From Halomonas chromatireducens (lineage in GTDB: Bacteria > Pseudomonadota > Gammaproteobacteria > Pseudomonadales > Halomonadaceae): a stretch of 64,000 nt of DNA. The notes under the pieces are model-generated. The model was given only the letters and a program-made list of their open reading frames with translations, was not told the DNA's origin and searched no databases. Positions 38,763 to 49,111 of this stretch are shown here, one piece after another. Location: assembly GCF_001545155.1 (NCBI RefSeq), contig NZ_CP014226.1:741185-805184 (forward strand), written 5' to 3'. Position 1 is the stretch's first letter, and each line of letters opens with the position of its first letter. A program made the translations under genes and the position numbers.

Positions 38763-41219
38763 ATGAGCGATTACGATCAGGATGAGCAGAATTGGCAGCA
38801 ATCGATGCGCGATAACGCGGAAGACGATAACGCGGACGAGAAGTGGACAGGATCCGACGGTGAGACGGAAGAGTCCCTGAGCAACGCGATGGTGCCGGCA
38901 AGCGAATCCCTGCCCGAACGAATTTCCCTGTTGCCGATTCACAACCGCCCCTTCTTCCCTGCTCAAGTGCAGCCTCTGGTGATCAACCGTGAGCGCTGGG
39001 AGGACACGATGCGCCGGGTCGGCAACACGCCTCACCATACCCTGGGGGTTGCCTTCGTCGGCGATACCGGCGTCGATAACCTGACCCACGAGTCGTTTCC
39101 CGAATACGGCACGGCGGTCAAGGTTCACAAGCTGCAGGGTGAGGATCAGCAGCTCCAGTTCATTGCCCAGGGTCTCAGGCGCTTTCATATCCAGCGCTGG
39201 CTATCCAAGAAACCGCCTTATCTGGTCGAGGTGAGCTACCCGCGGGAGCCGGTCGATGCCGACGAGGACGAGACCCGCGCCTATGCCATGGCGATCATCA
39301 ACGGCATCAAGGAGCTGCTGCCGATCAATCCGCTCTACGGCGAAGAGCTCAAGCACTACCTCAATCGGTTCAGCCCCCACGAGCCGGGTCCGCTGACCGA
39401 TTTTGCTGCGGCCATCACCTCGGCACGGGGAGGCGAGCTGCAGAAAGTGCTGGAAACTTTGCCGGTACAGGCGCGCATGGAGAAGGTGCTGCCCTTGCTG
39501 CGCAAGGAGATCGACGTTGCCCAGCTGCAGACGGAGATCAGCGAGCAGGTCAATGCCCAGATGCAGGAACGCCAGCGCGAATTCTTCCTGCGTGAACAGC
39601 TCAAGGTAATCCAGCGCGAGCTGGGGATCTCCAAGGACGATCGCGAGAACGATGTCGACACCTTCCGTGACCGCCTCGAGAGCCTGGTGGTGCCGCCCAA
39701 GGTACTGACCCGCATCGAAGAGGAGCTTGATAAGCTCTCGGTGCTGGAGACCGGCTCGCCGGAGTATGGCACCACACGCAACTATCTCGACTGGCTGACA
39801 TCGATGCCCTGGGGGGTGCGAAGCGTCGACCAGATGGAGCTCGCCCATGCTCGCGAGATACTGGACCGCGACCATGACGGGCTCAAGGACGTCAAGGAGC
39901 GAATCGTCGAGTTCCTTGCCGAGGGTACCTTCAAGGGCGATGTGGGAGGCTCGATCCTGCTGCTCGTCGGCCCCCCGGGGGTCGGCAAGACCTCGGTCGG
40001 GCGATCCATCGCCGAAGCCCTGGGGCGCCAGTTCTATCGTTTCTCTGTGGGTGGCATGCGCGACGAAGCCGAGATCAAGGGCCACCGCCGTACTTATATC
40101 GGCGCCATGCCGGGCAAGCTGGTGCAGGCGCTCAAGGAGGTCGAGGTCGAGAACCCGGTGATCATGCTCGACGAGATCGACAAGATGGGACAGTCGTTCC
40201 AAGGTGACCCGGCCTCGGCACTGCTGGAGGTGCTCGACCCGGAACAGAACATCGATTTCCTCGACCATTACCTGGACGTGCGGCTCGATCTCTCCAAGGT
40301 GCTCTTCGTCTGTACCGCCAATACCCTGGACTCGATTCCGGGGCCGCTTCTCGACCGCATGGAACAGATACGGCTATCGGGCTACATCGCCGAAGAGAAA
40401 GTGGCCATTGCCAGGAACCATCTCTGGCCCAAGCTGCTTGAACGCGACCGGATTCCGAAGAAGCGTATCAACCTCACCGATGCGGCGCTCAAGCAGGTCA
40501 TTGAGGGTTACGCCAGGGAGGCCGGTGTGCGACAGCTGGAAAAACAGCTCCACAGCATCGTGCGCAAGGCGGCGGTAAAGCTGCTGGAGAACGACCAGCA
40601 GTCGGTCAAGGTATCAGTGAAGAACCTGGAGGAGTTTCTGGGTGCCCCGCTGTTCCGCCAGGAGCAGGTGCTCAAGGGGGAGGGTGTGGTCACCGGCCTG
40701 GCCTGGACCTCCATGGGCGGGGCGACCCTGCCCATCGAGGCGGGCAAGGTGCATTCCCTGACCCGGGGCTTCAAGCTCACCGGAAAGCTTGGCGAAGTCA
40801 TGCAGGAGTCCGCCAATATCGCCTACAGCTACACCTTGGGGCACCTGGCGGAGTACGGCGCCGACGCGGATTTCTTCGATTCTGCCTTCGTACACCTTCA
40901 CGTCCCTGAAGGGGCCACGCCCAAGGATGGCCCCTCGGCGGGGGTGACCATGACCACGGCACTGCTCTCCCTCGCCCTGCACCTGTCCATCGACCGGCCG
41001 CTGGCGATGACCGGTGAACTGACCTTGACCGGCCAGGTACTGCCGGTAGGTGGCATCCGCGAGAAGATCATCGCTGCCCGTCGCAGCAAGATATTCGAGG
41101 TGATCTTGCCTGAGGCCAACCGCCGCGACTATGCGGAACTTCCCGATTACCTCAAGGAGGGGGTGACGGTGCATTTTGCCAGGCGTTATCAGGATGTGGC
41201 CAAGGTAGCTTTTGGCTAA
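38763..41219 (+). CDS. lon: Lon-family ATP-dependent protease, AsrA-like
   Basis: An 818-aa cytoplasmic AAA+ serine protease. A 40-residue acidic extension precedes the LonN domain ([19 protein letters not shown]). The AAA+ domain has Walker [10 protein letters not shown] (about residue 403) and Walker [10 protein letters not shown]. The S16 domain has the catalytic dyad Ser725 ([10 protein letters not shown]) and Lys768 ([10 protein letters not shown]). The N-terminus resembles Pseudomonas AsrA (PA0779) more than the main Lon, so a second Lon probably exists elsewhere. The sigma-32-like promoter supports heat induction. Confidence 0.9.
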   Translation: MSDYDQDEQNWQQSMRDNAEDDNADEKWTGSDGETEESLSNAMVPASESLPERISLLPIHNRPFFPAQVQPLVINRERWEDTMRRVGNTPHHTLGVAFVGDTGVDNLTHESFPEYGTAVKVHKLQGEDQQLQFIAQGLRRFHIQRWLSKKPPYLVEVSYPREPVDADEDETRAYAMAIINGIKELLPINPLYGEELKHYLNRFSPHEPGPLTDFAAAITSARGGELQKVLETLPVQARMEKVLPLLRKEIDVAQLQTEISEQVNAQMQERQREFFLREQLKVIQRELGISKDDRENDVDTFRDRLESLVVPPKVLTRIEEELDKLSVLETGSPEYGTTRNYLDWLTSMPWGVRSVDQMELAHAREILDRDHDGLKDVKERIVEFLAEGTFKGDVGGSILLLVGPPGVGKTSVGRSIAEALGRQFYRFSVGGMRDEAEIKGHRRTYIGAMPGKLVQALKEVEVENPVIMLDEIDKMGQSFQGDPASALLEVLDPEQNIDFLDHYLDVRLDLSKVLFVCTANTLDSIPGPLLDRMEQIRLSGYIAEEKVAIARNHLWPKLLERDRIPKKRINLTDAALKQVIEGYAREAGVRQLEKQLHSIVRKAAVKLLENDQQSVKVSVKNLEEFLGAPLFRQEQVLKGEGVVTGLAWTSMGGATLPIEAGKVHSLTRGFKLTGKLGEVMQESANIAYSYTLGHLAEYGADADFFDSAFVHLHVPEGATPKDGPSAGVTMTTALLSLALHLSIDRPLAMTGELTLTGQVLPVGGIREKIIAARRSKIFEVILPEANRRDYAELPDYLKEGVTVHFARRYQDVAKVAFG

Positions 41220-41223
41220 TCGA

Positions 41224-41955
41224 CTAACCCATGGAGACGCTGGCGCCACCATCGACGATCAGGGTGTCGCCGGTGATGAAGGTGTTGCTCGGAGAGGCAA
41301 GGAACGCCACGGCTCGCGCTACCTCGTTGGCAGCCGCGACGCGCCCAAGCGGAGTGGAGGCCTGCCACAGGCGACGTGACTCGGAGTCGGCATGTTGCAT
41401 GCCGGTGGTGACGGGTCCTGGTGCCACTGCATTGACCAGTATTCCCTGAGGCCCCAGTTCCACCGCCAGTGCCCGGGTCAGCGCCAGGATCGCGCCCTTG
41501 GTCATTGCATAGCTCGAACGCTCGGCCGTGGTGCGCAGGCCATGCGCCGAGGCGACGTTGACGATACGCCCACCACCGCTTGCGATCATCAGCCGGACGG
41601 CGGCCTGGATTGCCTGGAAGGCCCCGGTGACGTTGATCGCCATCATGGTATCCAGGTCCTCTTGTGAGACATCCACGAAGCGACCGCGTCGGATCACACC
41701 GGCTGCATTGATGCATGCGTCAAGCCCCTTACCCTGCCGCTCGATCTGCGCAAACGCCCGGGCAATGCTGGCAGGTTCGGCCAGGTCGCAAGGCACGAAC
41801 GCCGCGCGTTCGCCCCAGGCTGTGAGCGCTGGCACCACGCTCTCCTGGCGCTCCTCTAGGTCGAGCAGGAAGATACTGTACCCAGCTGCGACCATTGCCT
41901 CACAAATGGCTGAGCCGATTCCCCCTGCGGCGCCGATTACCGCTGCTGTTCGCAT
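41224..41955 (-). CDS. short-chain dehydrogenase/reductase
   Basis: A 243-aa classical SDR. The cofactor motif is GAAGGIGSAI near the N-terminus, then NAAG, and the catalytic Ser/Tyr/Lys lie in VASAHG and SSYAMTKG. The late PGPVTTGM segment is typical. ATG 41955 follows GAAGGAAAG. It is divergent from the TAXI-TRAP genes across 129 bp and may act on the imported substrate. It ends 4 bp from the lon stop, tail to tail. Confidence 0.88.
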   Translation of the reverse strand: MRTAAVIGAAGGIGSAICEAMVAAGYSIFLLDLEERQESVVPALTAWGERAAFVPCDLAEPASIARAFAQIERQGKGLDACINAAGVIRRGRFVDVSQEDLDTMMAINVTGAFQAIQAAVRLMIASGGGRIVNVASAHGLRTTAERSSYAMTKGAILALTRALAVELGPQGILVNAVAPGPVTTGMQHADSESRRLWQASTPLGRVAAANEVARAVAFLASPSNTFITGDTLIVDGGASVSMG

Positions 41956-42084
41956 AGTCTTTCCTTCGATGCCAAGATTCGGGTGTTCAAGGCTGGAAAA
42001 ATCGGCATTATAGTCTTTTGGTAGACGTTTTTTATAACAACCGACATCGCTCAGCGGTGCTGGACACTTCCTAGGGAGATACGC

Positions 42085-43062
42085 ATGCGTCAGTTTATGC
42101 CTACTTTCACTCGCAGCCTGCTGGCCTCGGCGACCGCCGTCATGATGGGCGCTGCAGCCTTTTCCGCCCAGGCGGAAACCCGAGTTACCTATAAATCCGC
42201 TTCCGCCGGCACCGCCTATTACCAGATGGGTGTGGAACTCTCGGAGGCGATCCGCAAGGGTACCGATGGTGATATCCAGCTTACGCTGGAAGAGAGCCAG
42301 GGCTCTGTGCAGAACGTGATGGAAGTGATGGCCCGGCAAGGCAACTACGTCTTTACCACGCCTCCAGGGCTGGTAGAGAGCGCCATGGCTGGAGAGGGAC
42401 CCTTTGCAGAACGTCAGAGTCCCCAGTTCCAGGAGATTCGTGGCCTGTTCCCGATTCCGGCAATCACCATGCACTTCGTTGCGGCAGGTGGTGACGGGGT
42501 CATCGGTCTCGAAGACCTGGAAGACAAGCACATCCTGATCGGACGTGGCACCTTTGGCGCCCGAGAGGCCGAGCGCTATCTTGAATTGTTCAACATGATG
42601 GACAAGGTGCGCGTGGCCAGCGCCGAGATCGGCAGTGGCCCCGATGCGCTCAAGAACGGACAGATCGATGCCTTCGTCACGGCGAGCTCCTTCCCCACAC
42701 CCAATGTGATCGAGACCGCAGCGAGCATGTCGATCAGCCTGGTGAGCCTGACCGACGAGCAAATCGAGCAGACAGGCGCTGCGCGGCAGACCATTCCGGC
42801 CGGCACCTACTCTGGCGTGGAGCAGGACGTCGAGACCACGTCACTGCCCGTTATCGCCTATACCACCACCGGCATGGACGATGACACCGCCTACACCCTG
42901 ACCAGGACCTTCTGGGAGCGCCGGGATGCCATGGCGGAAGAGACGGCCTGGTGGGGCAGCATCACCCACGACATGATTGGGAACATTGCCGGCTCGCTGC
43001 ATCCGGGCGCGGTGCGCTACTACGATGAAGTTGGTATCGAGATTCCCGACGAACTGCGCTAG
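42085..43062 (+). CDS. TAXI-family TRAP transporter solute-binding protein
   Basis: A 325-aa periplasmic protein with signal peptide MMGAAAFSAQAE. The TAXI-type start (VTYKSASAGTAYYQMGVELSEAI) and GRGTFGAREAERYLELF are recognisable. It binds a carboxylate for the fused TRAP permease that follows. The ligand is not deducible. The stop touches a repeat element, so the permease is 198 bp away. Confidence 0.88.
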   Translation: MRQFMPTFTRSLLASATAVMMGAAAFSAQAETRVTYKSASAGTAYYQMGVELSEAIRKGTDGDIQLTLEESQGSVQNVMEVMARQGNYVFTTPPGLVESAMAGEGPFAERQSPQFQEIRGLFPIPAITMHFVAAGGDGVIGLEDLEDKHILIGRGTFGAREAERYLELFNMMDKVRVASAEIGSGPDALKNGQIDAFVTASSFPTPNVIETAASMSISLVSLTDEQIEQTGAARQTIPAGTYSGVEQDVETTSLPVIAYTTTGMDDDTAYTLTRTFWERRDAMAEETAWWGSITHDMIGNIAGSLHPGAVRYYDEVGIEIPDELR

Positions 43063-43202
43063 GCACTGTCCGAAAACTGGCTGCACTTGGCCATACGGCG
43101 TTAAAAATCGGCTCAAAGTACTCATTTACACCTCGTAAACTCCGTCTTTTCGCCGATTTTTGCCTTGTCTGGCCTTCGTTCGCCGACTTTTCAGACAATG
43201 CC
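43062..43202. repeat. intergenic repeat family B with inverted ends
   Basis: The left end GGCACTGTCCGAAAA and the reversed right end GGCATTGTCTGAAAA form terminal inverted repeats about 15 bp long around a 141-bp unit. Inside, AAAATCGGC is repeated in both orientations, so the RNA would fold. It separates the TAXI binding protein from its permease. Only one copy is in the window. Confidence 0.7.
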
Positions 43203-43260
43203 TAACTCCCTGTTGGGGCCAGTGCTCCTGGCCTGGCCCTGATCGAAAGGCACCCTCTCT

Positions 43261-45069
43261 ATGTCGACATTCTCCTCTTCTCCGGCGGCCGGCAAGGCCG
43301 TCGGGAGTATAGGGTCGCGGGTTCACCCGGCCTGGGTATTGCTGGGCGGCATCACGGTGGTCTTTCACCTGGGCCTGATTTTTTACGGGCTTACCCCGGC
43401 GCTGGTGAGCCGGCCAATTCACATGGCTCTCGCGCTGCCGTGGGTCCTGATCTTCGCCGCACGCACGCCGTTCGAGCGCTGGAGCGGCTGGCTGCTGACC
43501 GGGCTGGGTATCGCCGCCTGCGGCTATATCGCCTTCAACGAGGAGGCGCTGTCGCAGCAGTACGGCTTCATCGACACCCACCTGCAGATGATCATCGGGG
43601 TCTTCCTCATCGGACTGGCACTGGAGGCGGCCCGTCGCGCCATTGGCTGGCCGCTGCCCCTGGTTGCCGTGACAGCACTGCTCTATGCGGTATTCGGCGC
43701 CCACATACCCGGCCAGTTCGGCCACCCGGGGCTGCCGATGCAGAGTTTCGTCGGCACCCTGACCATCGCCGAGGGAGGCCTCTGGGGGTCACTCACGGGG
43801 GTAAGCGTTGGCGTGGTGGCAATCTTCGTCATCTTCGGCGCAGTGCTCAATGCCGGAGAGGCGGGACAGGGCTTCATGAACATGGCAAGCGCTTTCGCCG
43901 GGCGGTTGACGGGCGGAGCGGCCAAGGTGTCGGTCATCTCATCGGCTCTGATGGGGTCGATTTCCGGCTCCGCCTCTGCCAACGTTGCCTCCACCGGGGC
44001 TATCACCATTCCCACCATGGTGCGCCTGGGGTATCCGCGTGCTCTGGCCGGCGGCGTGGAGGCGGTGGCCTCCTCGGGCGGGCAGATCATGCCACCCCTG
44101 ATGGGGGCCGGCGCCTTCGTCATGGTCGAGCTTACCGGTACGCCCTATACCCAGATCATGGCTGCGGCAATGTTGCCGGCCATTCTCTATTTCGCCACCG
44201 TCTGGGTGGGTATCAACGCCTACGCCACGCGCCATGACCTGAGCCCCATGGCTGAAAGCGACAGGCCCAGCGGCAAGGAGGTGATGATCACCTCCCTCTT
44301 CTTCGCCGTGCCCTTCGTGATATTGCTCGAGCGCATCTTTCTCGGTGGCTACACGCCCCAGTATGCGGCGAGCCTGGCGATCTTTGCCGGAATGCTGCTG
44401 CTGTTCTTCGATGTGACGCTCAGCTTCTCGCTGCGCGGTTTCGCTTCGCGAATGGCTGATGCCATGGTCACGGCCGGGCGTCAGGTTGCGATTATCGGCG
44501 CGATCATCATCTGTGCCTCGCTGGTGATCGGGGTGCTGTCCATGACCGGGTTGGGGGTCAAGATAACCTCGGGCATTCTCTCTCTCTCCAACGAGATGCT
44601 GTGGCCGGCGCTGCTGCTCACCGCGCTTGCCTGCCTGGTGCTGGGCATGGAGGTGCCGACCACGGCCGCCTATGTCATCTGCGTCTCGGTGGCCGGGCCG
44701 GCACTCATCGCCCTCGGTCTCGAACCGCTGCTGGCGCACCTGTTCGTGTTCTGGTTCGCGCTGCTCTCGACCATCACGCCGCCGGTCTGCGGCGGAGTCT
44801 TCATCGCCGCCGGCATGGTGGGGGAGAACTGGCTCAAGGTGGCGATGAAGGCCATGGCCCTGGGCATCGGGCTCTATATCATCCCCCTGGCCATGGTCGC
44901 CAACCCGGACATCATCCGCCTCGCCTTCGACCCCTTCGCGGCGGTATTCGACGCGGTGAAGATAGCCATCGGCCTGGGCGGGATCTCCTATGGCGTCATC
45001 GCCCGCCGTCCCCTCTGGCTGCGGGTGCTGCTGGTCGTTGCGGGGGCGCTGGTGATCTTTGCGGTCTAG
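43261..45069 (+). CDS. TRAP transporter fused permease (4TM-12TM, TAXI type)
   Basis: A 602-aa membrane protein joining the small (DctQ-like, about residues 20-125) and large (DctM-like) subunits. GSISGSASANVASTGAITIP and SSGGQIMPPLMGAGAFVM are strong DctM features. It works with the binding protein upstream using a sodium or proton gradient. The ribosome site is weak. It is followed by the REP-like cluster. Confidence 0.9.
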   Translation: MSTFSSSPAAGKAVGSIGSRVHPAWVLLGGITVVFHLGLIFYGLTPALVSRPIHMALALPWVLIFAARTPFERWSGWLLTGLGIAACGYIAFNEEALSQQYGFIDTHLQMIIGVFLIGLALEAARRAIGWPLPLVAVTALLYAVFGAHIPGQFGHPGLPMQSFVGTLTIAEGGLWGSLTGVSVGVVAIFVIFGAVLNAGEAGQGFMNMASAFAGRLTGGAAKVSVISSALMGSISGSASANVASTGAITIPTMVRLGYPRALAGGVEAVASSGGQIMPPLMGAGAFVMVELTGTPYTQIMAAAMLPAILYFATVWVGINAYATRHDLSPMAESDRPSGKEVMITSLFFAVPFVILLERIFLGGYTPQYAASLAIFAGMLLLFFDVTLSFSLRGFASRMADAMVTAGRQVAIIGAIIICASLVIGVLSMTGLGVKITSGILSLSNEMLWPALLLTALACLVLGMEVPTTAAYVICVSVAGPALIALGLEPLLAHLFVFWFALLSTITPPVCGGVFIAAGMVGENWLKVAMKAMALGIGLYIIPLAMVANPDIIRLAFDPFAAVFDAVKIAIGLGGISYGVIARRPLWLRVLLVVAGALVIFAV

Positions 45070-45096
45070 GTAACACCCCGGCATGGCAGGAAAATC

Positions 45097-45377
45097 CAGC
45101 TGTTGGAGCGCTGGTTTCCATCGCGACTGGCGCCGCAGGCGCCCTGGCGGTTCGCGCCGGTGGAAAAAACAGCTGTTGGAGCGCTGGTCCCCATCGCGAC
45201 TGGCGCCGCAGGCGCCCTGGCGGAGGCGGTAACGGCAGTAGGTATCGCCAGCATTGGCAACACCGCGGTCGCGAGCTAAAGCTTCCTCCGACAGGGTGGC
45301 TCAGCTGCCATGGAGAGAAAAGCCGCTGTTGGAGCGCTGCTTCGCATCGCGACTGGCGCCGATAGGCGCCTCGGCGG
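45097..45377. repeat. REP-like cluster, three copies of a ~54-bp unit
   Basis: Units at 45097-45150, 45170-45223 and 45323-45377 share CTGTTGGAGCGCTG, TCGCGACTGGCGCC and a GGCGCC-spacer-GGCGCC hairpin. The first two are nearly identical, and the third differs in the hairpin loop. The 353-bp gap contains no gene. This is the structure of REP/BIME elements, which affect mRNA ends or serve as RAYT-type targets. Confidence 0.85.
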
Positions 45378-45423
45378 AGACGGGAACGTCAGTGGTGATC
45401 TGAGTGTACCGAGGAGAAGAGAG

Positions 45424-45969
45424 ATGATCTTTGCCACGCTGGGGCCTGAGGGCAATAACCACGTACTGGTACTGCGTCGGTATCTCGATGCTCGTGGTCC
45501 CGCCGATGCCGAGGTGAGGCTATTCGATGATTTTCCGGCGGCGTTCGCGGCACTGGCGGGGGGGGAGGTGGACCGGGTGCTGCAGTGTACGGCCCACTTC
45601 AGCCACGCCGATTGCGTCGGCCGTTACATGCATCGCGTCTTTCCGGTGGACGTCTTCGTCGCCGGCAGTCATCCCCTGGCGCTGCTGGCACGGCGCGATA
45701 TTGCCGAGCCTCGCCGGGTGGCACGCCAGCCGGCCACCCGCTACTACACAGACCTCTCCTCCTTTGACGAAGAGATCGATGCGCCCACCACCGTGGCGGT
45801 GGCCGAGGGGCTGGTGGAGGGGCGTTTCGAGGCGGGCATCTGTGCCCGGCAGGTCCTGGAGCAGCACCCGGATGAGCTGCGCTTGATTGAGGAGTTGGGC
45901 CCGGCGCTGGACGTCTGGGTACTCTATGGCACCCAGCCGCTTGCCGAGGACAGCTCGCTGTCAGTCTAG
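45424..45969 (+). CDS. prephenate dehydratase-like domain protein
   Basis: A 181-aa cytoplasmic protein that begins MIFATLGPEGNNH, like the prephenate dehydratase fold (TLGPEGT...). QPATRYYTDLSSFDEE may match the substrate loop. The domain is short, with no ACT regulatory part, and resembles BacA/AerD-type prephenate decarboxylases as well as true dehydratases. It lies between a TAXI transporter and ilvD. ATG 45424 follows GAGGAG. The exact reaction is unresolved. Confidence 0.55.
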   Translation: MIFATLGPEGNNHVLVLRRYLDARGPADAEVRLFDDFPAAFAALAGGEVDRVLQCTAHFSHADCVGRYMHRVFPVDVFVAGSHPLALLARRDIAEPRRVARQPATRYYTDLSSFDEEIDAPTTVAVAEGLVEGRFEAGICARQVLEQHPDELRLIEELGPALDVWVLYGTQPLAEDSSLSV

Positions 45970-46090
45970 CCGCCACGCCCCGTGCATGACAGAATCTGGG
46001 CTGACCTGAACACCGAGACCGTCAACCGCCGCCATGGCGACCCGAGACGGCACGAACGATATGGCGCACCTAGCGCTTAAAGAGGACACC

Positions 46091-47935
46091 ATGCCCGAAT
46101 ACCGCTCCCGTACCACCACCGCCGGTCGCAATATGGCCGGCGCCCGCGCCCTGTGGCGTGCCACCGGCATGAAGGACGAGGATTTCCACAAGCCGATCAT
46201 CGCCGTGGCAAACTCCTTCACCCAGTTCGTGCCGGGGCACGTGCATCTGAAGGACATGGGCCAGCTGGTGGCCCGGGAGATCGAGAAGGCAGGTGGCGTC
46301 GCCAAGGAGTTCAATACCATCGCGGTGGACGACGGCATCGCCATGGGTCACGACGGCATGCTCTATTCCTTGCCGAGCCGCGACATCATCGCCGACAGCG
46401 TCGAGTATATGGTCAACGCCCACTGCGCCGACGCCCTGGTGTGCATCTCCAACTGCGACAAGATCACTCCCGGCATGCTGATGGCCGCCATGCGCCTCAA
46501 TATACCTGTGGTCTTCGTTTCCGGTGGACCCATGGAGGCGGGCAAGACCAAGCTTCTCGACCACAACATCGACCTGATCGATGCAATGATCTATGCCGCT
46601 GACGACAGCTACAGCGACGAGGACATCGCCGAGATCGAGCGTAGCGCCTGCCCCACCTGTGGTAGCTGTTCAGGGATGTTCACCGCCAATTCCATGAACT
46701 GCCTGATGGAGGCGCTGGGCCTGGCGCTGCCGGGCAACGGTACGGTGCTGGCGACCCATAGCGACCGGCGCCAGCTGTTCGAGGAAGCGGGACACCGAAT
46801 CGTCGACCTGGCCAAGCGCTACTACGAGGGCAACGAGGCGCACCTGTTGCCCCGGGCCATCGGCTCCAAGGCGGCCTTCAGGAATGCCATGACCCTGGAT
46901 ATCGCCATGGGCGGTTCCACCAACACCATCCTGCACCTGCTGGCTGCCGCCCAGGAGGGCGAGATCGACTTCACCATGGCCGACATCGACCGGCTGTCGC
47001 GGGAGGTGCCGCAGCTTTGCAAGCTGGCACCCAACACCCAGCAGTACCATATCGAGGACTGCCACCGCGCTGGCGGCATCATGGCGATCCTCGGTGAGCT
47101 GGAGCGTGCCGGGGTGCTGGATACCCGGGTGCCCACCGTCTACGGTGACACCCTCAAGGACGCCCTGGACGAGTGGGATATCATGCGCTCGCCAAGCCCC
47201 GAGGTGGTCGACTTCTACAAGGCAGGCCCCGGTGGCATCCCCACCCAGACCGCCTTCTCCCAGAGTGCCCGCTGGCCGAGCCTGGATGGCGATCGCGCCA
47301 CCGGCTGTATCCGCGACCTTGAGCACGCCTTTTCCCGGGAAGGCGGCCTGGCCGTGCTGTTCGGCAATATCGCCGAGGACGGCTGCGTGGTAAAGACCGC
47401 CGGCGTCGACGACTCCATTCTGGTGTTCGAGGGGCCGGCCCATGTGGTCGAGTCCCAGGACCAGGCGGTGGAGCATGTCCTCGAGGGCAAGGTGAAGGCG
47501 GGCGAGGTGGTGGTGATCCGCTACGAGGGGCCCAAGGGCGGCCCCGGGATGCAGGAGATGCTCTATCCGACCTCCTACCTGAAGTCCAAGGGGCTGGGGA
47601 AGGCGTGTGCACTGCTCACCGACGGCCGCTTCTCCGGCGGTACCTCGGGGCTCTCCATCGGCCACGCCTCTCCCGAAGCCGCGGCGGGCGGTGCCATCGG
47701 CCTGGTGCGTTCCGGCGACATCATTCGCATCGATATTCCCAATCGCTCGATCGACGTCAAGCTGAGCGAAGCCGAACTTGCAGCGCGGCGTGAAGCGGAA
47801 GAGGCGCGCGGCAGTCAGGCCTGGAAGCCGAGCATTCAGCGCACCCGCAAGGTCTCGGCGGCGCTCAAGGCGTACGCGCTACTGGCCACGTCTGCCGACA
47901 AGGGGGCAGTGCGCGACCTCGCCAAGCTCGATTGA
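46091..47935 (+). CDS. ilvD: dihydroxy-acid dehydratase
   Basis: A 614-aa Fe-S enzyme in branched-chain amino acid synthesis. It is closely similar to E. coli IlvD across its length (616 aa). [20 protein letters not shown] is at the start. Cluster cysteines lie in [10 protein letters not shown] and [26 protein letters not shown] is near the end. ATG 46091 follows AGAGGA. A longer frame upstream is not conserved. Confidence 0.95.
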   Translation: MPEYRSRTTTAGRNMAGARALWRATGMKDEDFHKPIIAVANSFTQFVPGHVHLKDMGQLVAREIEKAGGVAKEFNTIAVDDGIAMGHDGMLYSLPSRDIIADSVEYMVNAHCADALVCISNCDKITPGMLMAAMRLNIPVVFVSGGPMEAGKTKLLDHNIDLIDAMIYAADDSYSDEDIAEIERSACPTCGSCSGMFTANSMNCLMEALGLALPGNGTVLATHSDRRQLFEEAGHRIVDLAKRYYEGNEAHLLPRAIGSKAAFRNAMTLDIAMGGSTNTILHLLAAAQEGEIDFTMADIDRLSREVPQLCKLAPNTQQYHIEDCHRAGGIMAILGELERAGVLDTRVPTVYGDTLKDALDEWDIMRSPSPEVVDFYKAGPGGIPTQTAFSQSARWPSLDGDRATGCIRDLEHAFSREGGLAVLFGNIAEDGCVVKTAGVDDSILVFEGPAHVVESQDQAVEHVLEGKVKAGEVVVIRYEGPKGGPGMQEMLYPTSYLKSKGLGKACALLTDGRFSGGTSGLSIGHASPEAAAGGAIGLVRSGDIIRIDIPNRSIDVKLSEAELAARREAEEARGSQAWKPSIQRTRKVSAALKAYALLATSADKGAVRDLAKLD

Positions 47936-47998
47936 TCCTCGACCGTTCCGTACGCCGGGTCCTTTCCCGGCGTACCGATGCCCTCAAGCGAGATGTTC

Positions 47999-49084
47999 AT
48001 GATGAAGCAGACCTACGGTGTTGGCCTGGTCGGTTTCGGTACCGCAGGCCGTGTCTTTCATGCACCGCTGATACAGTCCGCCCCCGGGCTGGAGCTGTTG
48101 GCCGTGGTCAGCAGTGCGCCGGAGCGGGTGCGTGAAACTCTGCCCGAGGTGGATGTACTGCCCAAGGCGGCAGCGCTCTTTGCAAGAAGCGATATCGACC
48201 TGGTGGTGATTGCCACCCCCAACGATACCCACTATCCGCTGGGCAAGGCGGCGCTGGTGGCCGGCAAGCACCTGGTCATCGACAAGCCCTTCACCGTATC
48301 GGTGCCGGAGGCTCGGCTGCTGAAGGTCGAGGCCGAGAAGCAAGAGCGGATGATCAGCGTCTTTCACAATCGTCGCTGGGACAGTGACTTCCTCACCCTC
48401 CGGGCACTGCTGGCGTCGGGCCGCCTGGGCCGTCCGGGGTCCCTGGAGCTCCGTTTCGACCGCTACCGGCCTCTGGTCGCCGATCGCTGGCGCGAGAAGC
48501 AGAAGCCCGGCAGCGGTATCTGGTACGATCTGGGCGCCCATCTGCTCGATCAGGTCAATGTCCTGTTCGGCATGCCTAGGGCCATTCTGCTGGACCTGAA
48601 GGCTGCCCGGGATGGAGCCGAGGTGGACGATGATTTCCTGGCCCTGCTCGACTACGGCGACCTGCGGGTGACGCTGAAGGCCAGCTCGTTGGTTGCCCAC
48701 CCGACCCCGCAGCTGGCGCTGCATGGCACTCAGGGCAGTTTCGTCAAGTATGGTCGCGATCCCCAGGAGAACTGGCTGCGTGTGGGCCAGGTGCCGACGC
48801 CCTTCTGGGGTATCGACGAGCGCCCCGGCCGCCTGACGCTGAACGAGGGAGAGGGTGACGCGGTTTCTTTGGTGGGCCAGGAGCATCCCGGAATGCCCGG
48901 CAACTATCCGGCCTACTATGCCGCCATTGCCGATGCTCTCGCCGGGCGAATGCCGCCACCCGTTACTGTGGATGAAGCGCTTGATGTCATGTGGTTGCTG
49001 GAGGCGGGGATGGACAGCCACCGGCAGGAGCGCTGGATACGCATCAAGGAAGGTAGCGGTATGCCGCGCTATCTGCAGGCATAG
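47999..49084 (+). CDS. Gfo/Idh/MocA-family oxidoreductase, YdgJ-like
   Basis: A 361-aa NAD(P)-dependent oxidoreductase. The Rossmann motif GLVGFGTAGRVFHAPLIQ, TPNDTHYPLGKAAL, and the catalytic Lys in DKPFTVS are present. FHNRRWDSDFLTLR and SGIWYDLGAHLLDQ match E. coli YdgJ. Several in-frame ATGs near the start (47978, 47993, 47999, 48002) leave the exact start uncertain. It lies 63 bp after ilvD. Confidence 0.85.
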   Translation: MMKQTYGVGLVGFGTAGRVFHAPLIQSAPGLELLAVVSSAPERVRETLPEVDVLPKAAALFARSDIDLVVIATPNDTHYPLGKAALVAGKHLVIDKPFTVSVPEARLLKVEAEKQERMISVFHNRRWDSDFLTLRALLASGRLGRPGSLELRFDRYRPLVADRWREKQKPGSGIWYDLGAHLLDQVNVLFGMPRAILLDLKAARDGAEVDDDFLALLDYGDLRVTLKASSLVAHPTPQLALHGTQGSFVKYGRDPQENWLRVGQVPTPFWGIDERPGRLTLNEGEGDAVSLVGQEHPGMPGNYPAYYAAIADALAGRMPPPVTVDEALDVMWLLEAGMDSHRQERWIRIKEGSGMPRYLQA

Positions 49085-49111
49085 GACACGGTATTCTCGC
49101 TCTGCTGGCCT

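Noticed and set aside
45085..45423. coding extension upstream of the prephenate-dehydratase-like gene
   Set aside because: The upstream frame passes through REP repeats; ATG 45424 has a strong ribosome site.
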